The position numbers were made by a program, and so were the translations under genes. A stretch of DNA of 64,000 nt. It comes from Candidatus Promineifilum breve (GTDB lineage: Bacteria > Chloroflexota > Anaerolineae > Promineifilales > Promineifilaceae). How positions within the stretch are numbered: the first letter of the stretch is position 1; each line of letters opens with the position of its first letter. This document shows, in pieces, positions 8,382 to 16,334 of the stretch. Location: contig NZ_LN890656.1 in assembly GCF_900066015.1 (NCBI RefSeq), forward strand, positions 186,001-250,000, in the 5' to 3' direction. The notes under the pieces are model-generated. The model was not told where the DNA came from. It made no database searches and worked only from the letters and a program-made list of their open reading frames with translations.

Positions 8382-8810
8382 ATGATTACCTACCACATTG
8401 ACCGTCCCCTAACCCCCGCCGTCTTCATCGACCTCCTGGTGCGCTCCACGTTGGGCGAGCGGCGGCCGATTGCCGACGCCGAGGCCATCGCCGGGATGCT
8501 GGCCCACGCTGATCTGACCGTCACTGCCTGGGACGGCGAGCGGCTGGTGGGCGTGGCCCGCTCGGTCACCGATTTCACCTATTGCTGCTATCTGTCCGAC
8601 CTGGCCGTGGATGCGACCTACCAGCGGCAGGGCATCGGCGTGGAACTCATCGCCCACACCCAGGCCCAACTCGGCCCGCGCTGCAACATCATCCTGCTGG
8701 CCGCCCCGGCCGCGGCCGACTACTACGGCCACGTCGGCTTCGAGCACCATCCGCGCTGCTGGATTCTGCCGCGGGGAAAAGCATTACGAATGACAAATAA
8801 AGGTGAGTGA
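8382..8810 (+). CDS. GNAT-family N-acetyltransferase
   Basis: The 142-residue protein has the GNAT fold order: beta strands around VTAWDGERLVGVARSV, then YLSDLAVDATYQRQGIGVEL with the acetyl-CoA pyrophosphate-binding Q-x-x-G-I-G loop (about residues 79-86), and a C-terminal YYGHVGF element. The substrate cannot be predicted. The last residues (RMTNKGE) are encoded by sequence that resembles the GACGAAT-type spacer repeats, so the C-terminal tail may have been replaced by a repeat. The gene is isolated between two repeat hairpins and may be a mobile single-gene cassette. Confidence 0.85.
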   Translation: MITYHIDRPLTPAVFIDLLVRSTLGERRPIADAEAIAGMLAHADLTVTAWDGERLVGVARSVTDFTYCCYLSDLAVDATYQRQGIGVELIAHTQAQLGPRCNIILLAAPAAADYYGHVGFEHHPRCWILPRGKALRMTNKGE

Positions 8811-8822
8811 AGGCCTGGCAGA

Positions 8823-8969
8823 AAAACGCAAAGGCGCAAAGACGCAAAGAGAAAGAGATTGATCCGCAGATTTCGCAGATTACGCAGATTTAAGTAATAT
8901 TCTTAATAATCTGCGTAATCTGCGAAATCTGCGGATTCTTTTTCTTTGCGCCTTTGCGCCTTTGCGTTG
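8823..8969. repeat. Composite CGCAAAG / CGCAGATT repeat hairpin
   Basis: Two nested short-period repeats (ACGCAAAGGCGCAAAG outside, CGCAGATTACGCAGATT inside) are mirrored as reverse complements on the right arm. The transcript would fold into a stem of more than 60 bp. Confidence 0.88.
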
Positions 8970-8976
8970 AATTCTT

Positions 8977-9825
8977 TCAATGGTCGATAGCCGCAAGGGC
9001 GTCCCACTTGTCCACGTAGCGGCGCAGGTGGGTCTGGCCGTTGGCGATGCGTTTGCGCAGCAGGTCGCGGACGCGGGTCAGCTCGGCGGCGTGGGCCTCG
9101 TCCGTGAAGTGGCCGGCGAAGTGGGCCGTGCGTAGCCACAGCAGGTAGGTCGTCAGCGCGTCGAACTCGTTGTACTGCACGATGGCCCGCGTGTTGCCGG
9201 CCAGCCACAGGTCGAGCACGTTGTCGCCGCTGGTGTCGATCTTGCCCGGCACGCCACAGGCCGCGGCGAAATCGTGGAGGCGCGGCACCGACTTGCCCCA
9301 GCCGCCGGAGATGACCTCCTTCAGATCGACGTGGCCCTCGTTGTACTTGGCGAAATAATCATATCCCTCCCAGTTTTTCTCCGGGCGGTGGCAGAAGCCG
9401 GGGGCGCTGACCCCCTGGGCGATGCCGCGCTGGATAAGGATGGGCAGGTCGGAGTCGCGCGAATTGAAGCCGACGAGCGCCGGCTTGGGGTTGGCCGTGC
9501 CCAGGCTGGTCAGGAAGCGGTCGAGCAATTGGCGCTCGCTCAGCCCCTCCTCGCCCTCGTGGGGCAATGAGGTCAGGCCGAGGAACACCTGGCCGTCGGC
9601 CTGCACCTTGCGCACCACCACGGCCACGGAGACGACGCGGCAGAGCATCGTCTTCAGGTACGGCCGCGGCTCCTGCTCCGTGGCCCCACCATGCGCCCAC
9701 ATGGCGGCGAAGACGTCGGCGTCGGGCGTGTCGGGCGGCAAATTATAGGCGCGGCGGCCGCTGGCCGTGTCGGGAACCCATTCGAGGTCAAAGGCCCATA
9801 CGTGGGCGGGGGCGGTGCGAATCAT
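8977..9825 (-). CDS. PolB-type 3'-5' exonuclease-like protein (DNA_pol_B_exo2)
   Basis: The 282-residue protein matches the predicted 3'-5' exonucleases related to the family B DNA polymerase proofreading domain. Exo I is VWAFDLEWVPD with the metal-binding D-x-E (about residues 12-20), Exo II is GFNSRDSDLPIL (about 119-130), and Exo III is QYNEFDALTTYLL near residue 220. It would be a single-stranded DNA exonuclease acting in repair. It stands alone between repeats, divergent from nothing obvious. The ATG at 9825 precedes Exo I at normal distance. Confidence 0.85.
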   Translation of the reverse strand: MIRTAPAHVWAFDLEWVPDTASGRRAYNLPPDTPDADVFAAMWAHGGATEQEPRPYLKTMLCRVVSVAVVVRKVQADGQVFLGLTSLPHEGEEGLSERQLLDRFLTSLGTANPKPALVGFNSRDSDLPILIQRGIAQGVSAPGFCHRPEKNWEGYDYFAKYNEGHVDLKEVISGGWGKSVPRLHDFAAACGVPGKIDTSGDNVLDLWLAGNTRAIVQYNEFDALTTYLLWLRTAHFAGHFTDEAHAAELTRVRDLLRKRIANGQTHLRRYVDKWDALAAIDH

Positions 9826-9990
9826 GGGGCGGCTCCTCCAGCAGTGCTAATTAGCCATGATGGGCGGCAGTATAGTTGGCAATGGGATCAAAGGCAATGA
9901 ATTCGACACGGATGGACACGGATACCACGGATGGGCACGGCCCAACCCGTTTGCCTGCCCCCTTCCAGTGTCCCCCATTGCGACCGATCG

Positions 9991-10059
9991 TAGGGGCGAG
10001 GCGGCGGCGATAGGCGTGGTTGAAACAATCAACATCGTCTCGCCGCCGCCTCGCCCCTC
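9991..10059. repeat. GGCGAGGCGGCGG hairpin
   Basis: The left arm GGGGCGAGGCGGCGGCGA and right arm TCGCCGCCGCCTCGCCCC are inverted copies around a loop containing GGTTGAAACAATC. A related pair lies at 14527-14682. Confidence 0.85.
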
Positions 10060-10077
10060 TTTGCGCCACGGCCGAAG

Positions 10078-10146
10078 AGGGGTCAGGCAACCGGGAGAGA
10101 AGTCCGCCCGTTTCCCACCAACACCTATCCCGGTTGCCTGACCCCT
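10078..10146. repeat. AGGGGTCAGGCAACCGGG hairpin
   Basis: The arms pair perfectly over about 18 bp. It sits just past the stop codon of the hydantoinase gene and could serve as its terminator. Confidence 0.8.
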
Positions 10147-10151
10147 ACCAT

Positions 10152-12308
10152 TTACACTTCTCGGCTAATGATCAAATTGCCGGTCGCAGCCACCCGCGCC
10201 ACCCACGCCGGGGGAATGATCGTCGTCGTGTCATACTGGTAGACCACCGCCGGCCCGGCCACGACGTTGCCCGGCCGCAGCCGGTCGCGGTCATAGAGCG
10301 CCGTGGGCACGAAGCCGCCGCCGAACCACACCGGCTTGTGGCCCAGATGGGCCGCCGCCGGGTCGGGGCCGGCCGGGGCGAGTTGGGGCAGGGCGAGAGG
10401 CGCGGCCGGGGCCACCGCCGCCAGCCGCGCCGTGACGATCTCCACCGCCGCCGCCGGGCGAGCGTAGCCGAAACGGGCGGCGTGGGCGGCGTGGAAGGCG
10501 GCTGTTACCTCGGCCGGGCCGTCGCCGGGGGCATGGGCGATGGTCAACTCGTGCGACTGGCCCACGTAGCGCGCGTCCAGGCTGTGGCGCAGCGTCAGGG
10601 CGGCCGGGTCGTGCCCCTCGGCGGCCATCTCATCCCGCGCCCGCGCCAGCAGCGGGGCGAAGACGGCCGCCAGCCGCGCCGGATCGGCCGCCGTGGCCGG
10701 CAAGTGGGCGGCCGTGGAGAAATCGCGGGTCGGCGCGGCGGCCAACATACCCAGCGCCGACAACACCCCCGGCGTGAGCGGCACGAGCACGCGGCCGACG
10801 CCCAACGCCGCGGCCAGTTCGCAGGCATGGAGCGGCCCGCCGCCGCCGAAGGCCACCAGCGTGAAGCGGCGCGGGTCGTGGCCGCGCTCCACCGACACGC
10901 GCCGCGCCGCCCGCTCCATGCCGGCATTAGCCACACGGATGACGGCCCAGGCCGCCTCTTCGGGCGAGGCCGCCCCCAACGCGCCGGCCAGGTCGGCCAG
11001 CGCCCGCCGCGCCGACGCTTCGTATAGTGGCATGGTTCCGCCCAGGAAGCGAGCCGGGTCGAGGCGGCCGAGGACGAGATTGGCGTCACTGACCGTGGCC
11101 CGCCCGGCGGGAAAATGGGCGTCCAGCATGGCCCGCCAGCGGCCGTAGTCGGCGTGGTAGGCCGCCGGGCCGGGGTTGGCGCCGGCGCTCTGTGGCCCCA
11201 CGAGCAGCGCCCCGCCGGCATCGACGGCCGCCAGACTGCCGCCGCCCGCGCCCACGGTGTGGATGTCGATCAGCGGCAGGCGTAGGGGCAGCCCGGCGAT
11301 CTCGCCCGCGGTGGTCAGCGGCGCGCCCCCGGCGCAGAGGGCCACGTCGGTGCTGGTGCCGCCCATGTCGAAGGTGATGAGGTTAAGACCCAGACCCTCC
11401 CCTAACCCCTCCCAAGGGGAGGGGGATCGGACTCCCTCTCCCCTTGGGAGAGGGTTGGGGAGAGGGTCTCTTGCTCCCTCGCCCTGTGGGAGAGGGTTGG
11501 GGAGAGGGTCTTGTGCGACAAACAGCGCCCCGACCACCCCCCCCGCCGGCCCACTGAGCGCCGTCCGCGCCGCCTGCGCCCCGGCCGCGGCCGCGTCGAT
11601 CAACCCGCCATTGCTCTGCATAATCGCCAGCCGCCGCGGGGCCAGCGCCGCCGCCAGCCGGGCCAGATAGCGGCTCATCAGCGGGGCAACGTAGGCGTTG
11701 ATGACCGTCGTCGCCAGCCGCTCGTACTCGCGGTATTCGGGCAAAATATCGACCGACAGCGAGACGAGGACGCCCGGCCCCAGCGCGGCCCGCACCAGCT
11801 CGCCCACCCGCCGCTCGTGGGCCGGATTGAGGAAGGAGAAGAGCAGGCAGACGGCCACCGACTCGATGCCCGCGGCGGCCATTTGCGCCAGAGCCGGGGC
11901 CAGCGCGGCCTCGTCCAGCGGGCGCACGACCTCGCCCCTTGCCCCGACGCGCTCATCGGCTTCGAAGCGCCAATCCTGCGGGACGAGCGGCGGCGGTTTT
12001 TGCGGCACGAGGGCGTAGAGGTCGGGGCGGTGCTGACGGCCGATTTCGAGGGCGTCGCCGAAGCCGGCGGTGGTGATGAGCGCCGCGCGCGCGCCGCGCC
12101 GCTCCAGCAGGGCGTTGGTGGCCACGGTGCTGCCGTGGACGATTGGCGCGTCGGGCGGCGCGCCACAGGCGGCCAGCCCGGCGACGATGGCCCGCGCCGG
12201 GTCGTCGGGCGTGGCCGGCTGCTTGTGGACGCGCAGGCGGCCGTCGTCATCTAGCCAGATGAAATCGGTGAACGTGCCGCCGGTGTCGATGCCGATGGGG
12301 GTGGGCAT
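10152..12308 (-). CDS. Hydantoinase/oxoprolinase subunit A (HyuA-like), with in-frame repeat insertion
   Basis: The 718-residue ATP-dependent hydantoinase/5-oxoprolinase-type protein opens with IGIDTGGTFTDFIW (ASKHA phosphate-1 motif), then HGSTVATNALLERRGA (about 58-73), LSGPAGGVVGA (251-261), FDMGGTSTDVAL (313-324) and GGGGPLHACELA near 470. These are standard for the family, which opens hydantoin or oxoproline rings with ATP. Residues about 266-306 (DPLPNPLPQGEG and a similar second unit) are not part of the family: they are encoded by CCCTCTCCC-type intergenic repeats (11389-11514) lying in frame between two conserved motifs. No HyuB partner gene is adjacent, which is unusual. ATG at 12308. 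Confidence 0.85.
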   Translation of the reverse strand: MPTPIGIDTGGTFTDFIWLDDDGRLRVHKQPATPDDPARAIVAGLAACGAPPDAPIVHGSTVATNALLERRGARAALITTAGFGDALEIGRQHRPDLYALVPQKPPPLVPQDWRFEADERVGARGEVVRPLDEAALAPALAQMAAAGIESVAVCLLFSFLNPAHERRVGELVRAALGPGVLVSLSVDILPEYREYERLATTVINAYVAPLMSRYLARLAAALAPRRLAIMQSNGGLIDAAAAGAQAARTALSGPAGGVVGALFVAQDPLPNPLPQGEGARDPLPNPLPRGEGVRSPSPWEGLGEGLGLNLITFDMGGTSTDVALCAGGAPLTTAGEIAGLPLRLPLIDIHTVGAGGGSLAAVDAGGALLVGPQSAGANPGPAAYHADYGRWRAMLDAHFPAGRATVSDANLVLGRLDPARFLGGTMPLYEASARRALADLAGALGAASPEEAAWAVIRVANAGMERAARRVSVERGHDPRRFTLVAFGGGGPLHACELAAALGVGRVLVPLTPGVLSALGMLAAAPTRDFSTAAHLPATAADPARLAAVFAPLLARARDEMAAEGHDPAALTLRHSLDARYVGQSHELTIAHAPGDGPAEVTAAFHAAHAARFGYARPAAAVEIVTARLAAVAPAAPLALPQLAPAGPDPAAAHLGHKPVWFGGGFVPTALYDRDRLRPGNVVAGPAVVYQYDTTTIIPPAWVARVAATGNLIISREV
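11389..11514. repeat. CCCTCTCCC / GGGAGAGGG repeat inserted in the hyuA-like CDS
   Basis: Several alternating CCTCCCCTAACCC and GGGAGAGGGTTGGGGAGAGG units form paired stems. The length is a multiple of three (about 126 bp), so the frame is preserved. Related copies are intergenic at 33049-33130. Confidence 0.88.
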
Positions 12309-12317
12309 AGCTTCCTG

Positions 12318-12350
12318 GAAACCGGGTTTCTTCGGTCAAAAGCCGGTTTC
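12318..12350. repeat. GAAACCGGGTTTC-type palindrome
   Basis: GGAAACCGGGTTTCTTC and AAGCCGGTTTCTAGG form a degenerate member of the GAAACCGAGTTT family (14268-14352, 20086-20136, 21572-21605). Confidence 0.7.
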
Positions 12351-12453
12351 TAGGTTTCTAATTGTAAACGATAATGACATGCTTGGGTTTCAAAATGGCC
12401 GGGTTTCTGTTACTATGATGTTGGTAGATAGTTGCCGATTGAACGAGGGTATT

Positions 12454-12756
12454 ATGACGTCCTTCACGATCACCGAAATATTGGACGATTTGCGCGCCGC
12501 CGACGAGACGACGCGGCGCTTCGAGCGGCGTTACTGGCTTAGTTCGGCCGATTTCTACGAACTGTACCAGCAAGGCTTGCTGGATGATGGCGAACACACC
12601 GAGGATTTCGCCATGTGGGCCGCCTACCATGAGATCAAGCAGGATCGCGAGTTGACCTTGCAACAACTCTCGGATGAGCGGAAGAAACGATTGCGCCGCC
12701 AGTATCGTGGAGGCTCCATTCAAATCGATCCACGCGAACCGGCTGTGTCTGACTAA
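12454..12756 (+). CDS. Small protein, candidate antitoxin partner of the DUF6516 gene
   Basis: The 100-residue protein starts at the ATG at 12454, preceded by GAGGG; the longer open frame upstream is not used. Its core, FERRYWLSSADFYELYQQG followed by a D-rich turn and FAMWAAYHEIKQ, resembles short acidic/aromatic proteins (F-x-x-K-Y-x-x-S-x-x-x-F-Y ... W-A-x-x-Y-E) often found next to DUF6516 genes. It ends 2 bp before the next ATG, so the two are translationally coupled. No DNA-binding domain is evident. Antitoxin function is inferred from pairing only. Confidence 0.6.
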   Translation: MTSFTITEILDDLRAADETTRRFERRYWLSSADFYELYQQGLLDDGEHTEDFAMWAAYHEIKQDRELTLQQLSDERKKRLRRQYRGGSIQIDPREPAVSD

Positions 12757-12758
12757 CT

Positions 12759-13169
12759 ATGTCGCTTTCGTCATTTTCCGAATACGAGCGTTTTATCTAC
12801 GGCCTCCTGGATACTCATCCGGAGGTCGTTTCCTCATCTTTACGACTGTTCAGTACGAGCGCGTTAACTGCTATAGTGGAAGGCCAGTTGACGCTTCGGA
12901 ACGGCCTGGAGATTCGTGTGATGGAAGTGCTGGATTTCAAAGAGAAGCGCATCCGTAACTATAGCTACGCTGTTTATCGGACCGGTGAGAAGATACGTTG
13001 GTATGATGCCCAGCCACACCCGGAAAATCCAGAACTGGCTTCAACCTTCCCTCATCATTTTCATGCGGAGCCGGGCATCAAACGTAACCGCCGGCCAGCG
13101 CCAGGGATTTCATTCTCATCGCCCAATTTGACGGTTGTTATCGATGACTGCCGACAACTTCAGGAGTAG
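12759..13169 (+). CDS. DUF6516 (TumE-like) family protein, candidate toxin
   Basis: The 136-residue protein has a DUF6516-like arrangement: a beta strand GQLTLRNGLEIRVMEVLDF, then RNYSYAVYRTGEKIRWYD, then a His-rich stretch FPHHFH and a final strand. This order (Y-x-Y ... R-x-D/Y-x-x-x-x-H-P ... F-P-H-H-x-H) is that of the TumE/DUF6516 group, whose members are proposed or shown toxins of type II pairs. The gene follows its small partner by 2 bp. Base composition (about half G+C) is lower than in neighbouring genes, in line with transfer. Confidence 0.65.
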   Translation: MSLSSFSEYERFIYGLLDTHPEVVSSSLRLFSTSALTAIVEGQLTLRNGLEIRVMEVLDFKEKRIRNYSYAVYRTGEKIRWYDAQPHPENPELASTFPHHFHAEPGIKRNRRPAPGISFSSPNLTVVIDDCRQLQE

Positions 13170-13217
13170 GATCGCGCGGATCCCTTACCGGAGATAGCTG
13201 GATATCAATAAAGAAAG

Positions 13218-13275
13218 AACACGGATTCGACGGATTGAACATAAGTGAAATCCGTTCAATCCGTTGAATCCGTGC
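13218..13275. repeat. ACGGATTGAAC hairpin
   Basis: CACGGATTCGACGGATTGAAC is mirrored by GTTCAATCCGTTGAATCCGTG (arms differ at a few positions). It lies between the convergent DUF6516 and membrane-protein genes and is a likely bidirectional terminator. Confidence 0.85.
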
Positions 13276-13299
13276 CCCAGCCGTGTTTACTTCTTCTTC

Positions 13300-14247
13300 T
13301 TACTTCTCAACCAACACATCTTTCCCCGTCCACTGCATATAGGCCAGGGTGAAGGTCGCCGACTGCCAGGCGGTGGTGATGGCCGAGACGAGGGCGAAGA
13401 CGATCAGCCCCAGCACCAGGCCCAGCACGGCCAGCAGCCCTTGCAGGAAGGTCGCGTTCGACTCCATCAGGGCCACCATCGGCACGCCGACCAGCAGGGC
13501 GATGGGGGCGATGATGGCCGCCGTGACGACGAGGATGATGATGCCGATGAGGAAGAAGGCCAGCCCCAGCAGCAGAATCTCGCCCAGGTTCTTGCGCACC
13601 ACCTGCCAGCCGTGGCGGATGCTGTCCATCACGCCCATGTCGCGCAGCACGATGCCGCGGAAGGCGAAGGCGTAGACCAGGCTAAGGGCGATGGCGAAGG
13701 GGATGAGCACACACAGCAGGCACATGAACACCAGTGCCATGCCGCCCAGCCCGGCCATCATGGCCGTGGGGTCATTCGCGCTGTTGGAGAAATAGGCCAG
13801 GCCGCCGGCCGCGCCGAGGAAGCCGACCATGATGACGATGAACAGGATGACCGGCACGATGTAGAGGAGGAGGGTCATGCCCACCAGCCGGCCGATGCGC
13901 CGCCAACCCAGGCGGAAGGCGCTGCCCACCGTCGGCGCGGCCGTGCCGCGCTCCAGTTGGGCCACGCCGGCGATGAGGCCGCCGCGCGCGCTCAGGCTGA
14001 CCAGCCACAGGATGATGCCGACGATGAAGGCGATGCAGGTGAAAGCGGCCAGACCGGCCGTCATGGCCGCGATGCGCTCCGGCGTCATCCATTCGGCCAT
14101 CGCTCCCGTATTGCCGGAGTTGGCCGAGTAGTTGGAATTCGAGAAGCCCGAGCCGCTGCCCAGCGCCGCCAGAAAGCCCAGCACCCACAAGAACTTGTTG
14201 TTCCAGGTGAGTTGCCAGCCACGTTTGATTGTTGCTAAATAGTCCAT
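13300..14247 (-). CDS. Polytopic membrane protein of the DUF7544/glycerophosphodiester-phosphodiesterase-membrane-domain type
   Basis: The 315-residue protein starts MDYLATIKRGWQLTWNNKFLWVLGFLAA, a typical opening for a family of Gly/Ala-rich membrane proteins of Chloroflexota and Actinobacteria whose function is unknown. Hydrophobic segments are visible at about residues 18-32, 62-88, 120-150, 165-195, 225-260 and 270-300, with two copies of an SAFRLGWRRIGRL / DSIRHGWQVVRKNLGE-like amphipathic helix. No catalytic motif is apparent. It is alone between repeat-filled gaps. Confidence 0.72.
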   Translation of the reverse strand: MDYLATIKRGWQLTWNNKFLWVLGFLAALGSGSGFSNSNYSANSGNTGAMAEWMTPERIAAMTAGLAAFTCIAFIVGIILWLVSLSARGGLIAGVAQLERGTAAPTVGSAFRLGWRRIGRLVGMTLLLYIVPVILFIVIMVGFLGAAGGLAYFSNSANDPTAMMAGLGGMALVFMCLLCVLIPFAIALSLVYAFAFRGIVLRDMGVMDSIRHGWQVVRKNLGEILLLGLAFFLIGIIILVVTAAIIAPIALLVGVPMVALMESNATFLQGLLAVLGLVLGLIVFALVSAITTAWQSATFTLAYMQWTGKDVLVEK

Positions 14248-14267
14248 GATTACATATCTCCTTGACC

Positions 14268-14352
14268 CGAAACCGAGTTTTTTCCTGAAAACTCGGTTTC
14301 TAGGTTGTATGTCGTCTTAGAAACCGAGTTTTCAAGAAAAAACTCGGTTTCC
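14268..14352. repeat. Paired GAAACCGAGTTTT palindromes
   Basis: Two palindromic units (CCGAAACCGAGTTTTTTCCTG... and GAAACCGAGTTTTCAAG...) lie in tandem, each capable of a hairpin. Other copies are at 20086-20136 and 21572-21605. Confidence 0.85.
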
Positions 14353-14526
14353 AGGGCTTATCTTACACTAATAATCTGTACGCGGTATGGTGGGAAAGAG
14401 TTTCAAGTCGGCCGCGCCAGGTTTGACCTCGCCGGGCGGATGATCACACCGAGGCCGCTGGACGAACGCCACCTATTCATCCCCCGGTCGCGGCGGGTTG
14501 TTGGAAATTATCATATTAATGCGGCG

Positions 14527-14682
14527 TAGGGGCGAGGCGGCGGCGATAGGCGTTGGTTGAAACAATGCGTCTTGTCTCGCCGCCGCCTCGCCCTTCTTCA
14601 GCCGCGACCCCAGAGGGCGAGGCAGCGGCGAGACAAGTAGGTTCTGCATGGCGAGGTTGGTTTGGCCGCTGTCTCGCCCCTA
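14527..14682. repeat. GGGGCGAGGCGGCGG hairpin and partial second unit
   Basis: A hairpin like that at 9991-10059, including the GGTTGAAACAATG loop, is followed by a shorter AGGGCGAGGCAGCGGCGAGAC ... GTCTCGCCCC unit. Confidence 0.82.
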
Positions 14683-14740
14683 CCGATATGTCAATTAATT
14701 TGTTAATGCCCTAAAACGCACTAAATGAGCGGCTCCCCTC

Positions 14741-14892
14741 TTCAACCGGCTTCAGCCGGTTTCGTGTGCCAGCGGTGGGTTCCAACCCACCGTGATGAAC
14801 CCACCGTGATGAACCCACCGCGATACACCCGCCGCGAGATATCCACCACTCGCCACCCGCTACCCGCTACCCGCTACCCGCCACCCGCCACT
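14741..14892. repeat. CCGGCTTCAGCCGG unit followed by CTACCCG heptamers
   Basis: TTCAACCGGCTTCAGCCGGTTT and GGTGGGTTCCAACCCACC palindromes (14741-14822) belong to the family amplified at 27611-28007. The following CTACCCGCTACCCGCTACCCGC heptamers overlap the selA stop codon. Confidence 0.82.
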
Positions 14893-16318
14893 CAGCACGC
14901 AACGCCCCCACCACCCCCCTCACCACCGCCTCCCCCTCCCCCGCCAACACCGTGCGCGGGTCGAGCAGCAGCCGGCCGTCATGGAGGCGGCCAATGACCG
15001 GCGGGGTCGCGGCCCGCAGCCGGGCGGCCAGCGCCTCGGCCCCCAGGTCGCCGGGCGCGATGACCACCACCCGCGTGGGCAGGCTTTCGCCGGGCAGGCT
15101 GCCGCCGCCGACGAACGACTCGGCCGCGACCGTGGTCGCAGCGATGCCTGCCGCTCGCAGTTGCCCGGCCCACGCCTCGGCCTCGGCGGCCACGTCGTCG
15201 AGCGGCCGGGCGATCATGCCCCAGACAGGGATTTCGGCGATGCGGCCGGTCAGGTAGTGGCCTAGCGTGGCCCCCAGCGCGGCCAGGGCCAGCTTGTCGG
15301 CGCGCACGGCGCGGGCCAGCGGGTGGCGGCGGGCGATGTCGATCAGATCGACCCGGCCGACGAGGATGCCCGCCTGCGGCCCGCCCAGCAGCTTGTCGCC
15401 GCTGAAGGTCACCACGTCGGCCCCGGCCCGCAGGCCGTTGGGCACGGTCGGCTCGGCGGCCAGCCCGTAGGCGGCCGTGTCCAGCAGCGCGCCGCTGCCC
15501 TGGTCATAGAGCAGCAGCAGGCCGCGCTCGTGGGCCAGCGCCGCCAGTTCGGCCGCTTCCGGCTCGCCGGCAAAGCCGATGATCTTGTAATTGGAATGGT
15601 GGACGAGCAGGATGGCCGCCGTATCGGCGGTGATGGCCGCGGCGTAGTCGCGCAAATGGGTGCGGTTGGTCGTGCCCACCTCGACCAGCCGCGCGCCAGA
15701 TTGGGCCAGCACGTCGGGCACGCGGAAGCCGCCGCCGATCTCCACCAGTTGGCCGCGGCTGATGAGCACCTCGCGCCCGCGACAGAGGGCTGACAGCATG
15801 AGCAGCACGGCGGCGGCGTTGTTGTTGACCACCAGAGCCGCCTCGGCCCCGGTCAATTCGGTCAGCAGCGCCTCGACCGCCGCCCCGCGTGGGCCGCGCC
15901 GTCCGGCGGCCACGTCGTACTCCAACGCGGCGTAACCGGCAGCGGTGGCGGCGATGGCCTCGATGGCGGCGGCACTCAATGGGGCGCGGCCGAGATTGGT
16001 GTGGATGATGATGCCCGTGGCATTGATGACCGGCGGCGGCGTGGGGGCCAGCCGGGCGGCCAGCCGTTCGCGGGCGGCGGCCAATCGCTCGCGGGCGGCG
16101 GCCACCACTTCCCAATCGGGCGGGGCGGCCGGGTCGGGGTCATGGCCGGCCAGCAGCGCGGCGCGGGCCTCGGCCAGCGTGGCCCGCAGCGCGTCGGTGG
16201 CCGGGGCGCGGCCGAAATCGGCCAGCAGTTCATTGGCCCCCGGGGCGCGCAGCAGGCGGTCGATACTGGGCAGGTCACGCAGCGCGGCGGCGGCGCGGCC
16301 GGAATCGCCGGGCGTCAT
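14867..16318 (-). CDS. selA: L-seryl-tRNA(Sec) selenium transferase (SelA)
   Basis: The 483-residue PLP enzyme converts seryl-tRNA(Sec) to selenocysteyl-tRNA(Sec) using selenophosphate. Family features in order: N-terminal LRDLPSIDRLLRAPGANELL, VINATGIIIHTNLGRAPLS (about 97-115), VVNNNAAAVLLMLSAL, GQLVEIGGGFRVPDVL, VHHSNYKIIGF, LYDQGSGALLD, and the PLP-lysine loop TFSGDKLLGGPQAGI (about 299-313). Length fits (460-480). The C-terminal residues WRVAGSG and the TAG stop are encoded by an intergenic GGCGGGTAGCGGGT repeat. selB, selC and selD are not in the window. It is 16 bp downstream of the membrane gene 16335-16829 and probably cotranscribed with it. Confidence 0.93.
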   Translation of the reverse strand: MTPGDSGRAAAALRDLPSIDRLLRAPGANELLADFGRAPATDALRATLAEARAALLAGHDPDPAAPPDWEVVAAARERLAAARERLAARLAPTPPPVINATGIIIHTNLGRAPLSAAAIEAIAATAAGYAALEYDVAAGRRGPRGAAVEALLTELTGAEAALVVNNNAAAVLLMLSALCRGREVLISRGQLVEIGGGFRVPDVLAQSGARLVEVGTTNRTHLRDYAAAITADTAAILLVHHSNYKIIGFAGEPEAAELAALAHERGLLLLYDQGSGALLDTAAYGLAAEPTVPNGLRAGADVVTFSGDKLLGGPQAGILVGRVDLIDIARRHPLARAVRADKLALAALGATLGHYLTGRIAEIPVWGMIARPLDDVAAEAEAWAGQLRAAGIAATTVAAESFVGGGSLPGESLPTRVVVIAPGDLGAEALAARLRAATPPVIGRLHDGRLLLDPRTVLAGEGEAVVRGVVGALRAEWRVAGSG

Positions 16319-16334
16319 GGGTGGGTTTACCCCT

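Larger units (their letters stand above)
9826..10151. other. Intergenic region with two repeat hairpins
   Basis: The 326-bp spacer contains ACACGGATGGACACGG units (about 9905-9940), a GGGGCGAGGCGGCGGCGATAG hairpin (9991-10059) and a hairpin with AGGGGTCAGGCAACCGGG arms (10078-10146). I see no gene. Confidence 0.7.
14248..14866. other. Intergenic region dominated by four repeat types
   Basis: The 619-bp gap contains GAAACCGAGTTTT hairpins (14268-14352), about 170 bp of unassigned sequence (14357-14525), GGCGAGGCGGCGG repeats (14527-14682), a CCGGCTTCAGCCGG / GTGGGTT unit (14741-14822) and TACCCGC heptamers (14851-14892) that run into the end of selA. I see no gene in the unassigned part. Confidence 0.7.

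Noticed and set aside
10693-12254. Plus-strand open frames opposite the hydantoinase gene
   Set aside because: The minus-strand frame shows all ASKHA/hydantoinase motifs; the plus frames have none and no ribosome sites.
14357-14525. Possible gene fragment in the selA-side spacer
   Set aside because: Short open stretches exist on the plus strand but none resembles a protein family and no start signal is present.
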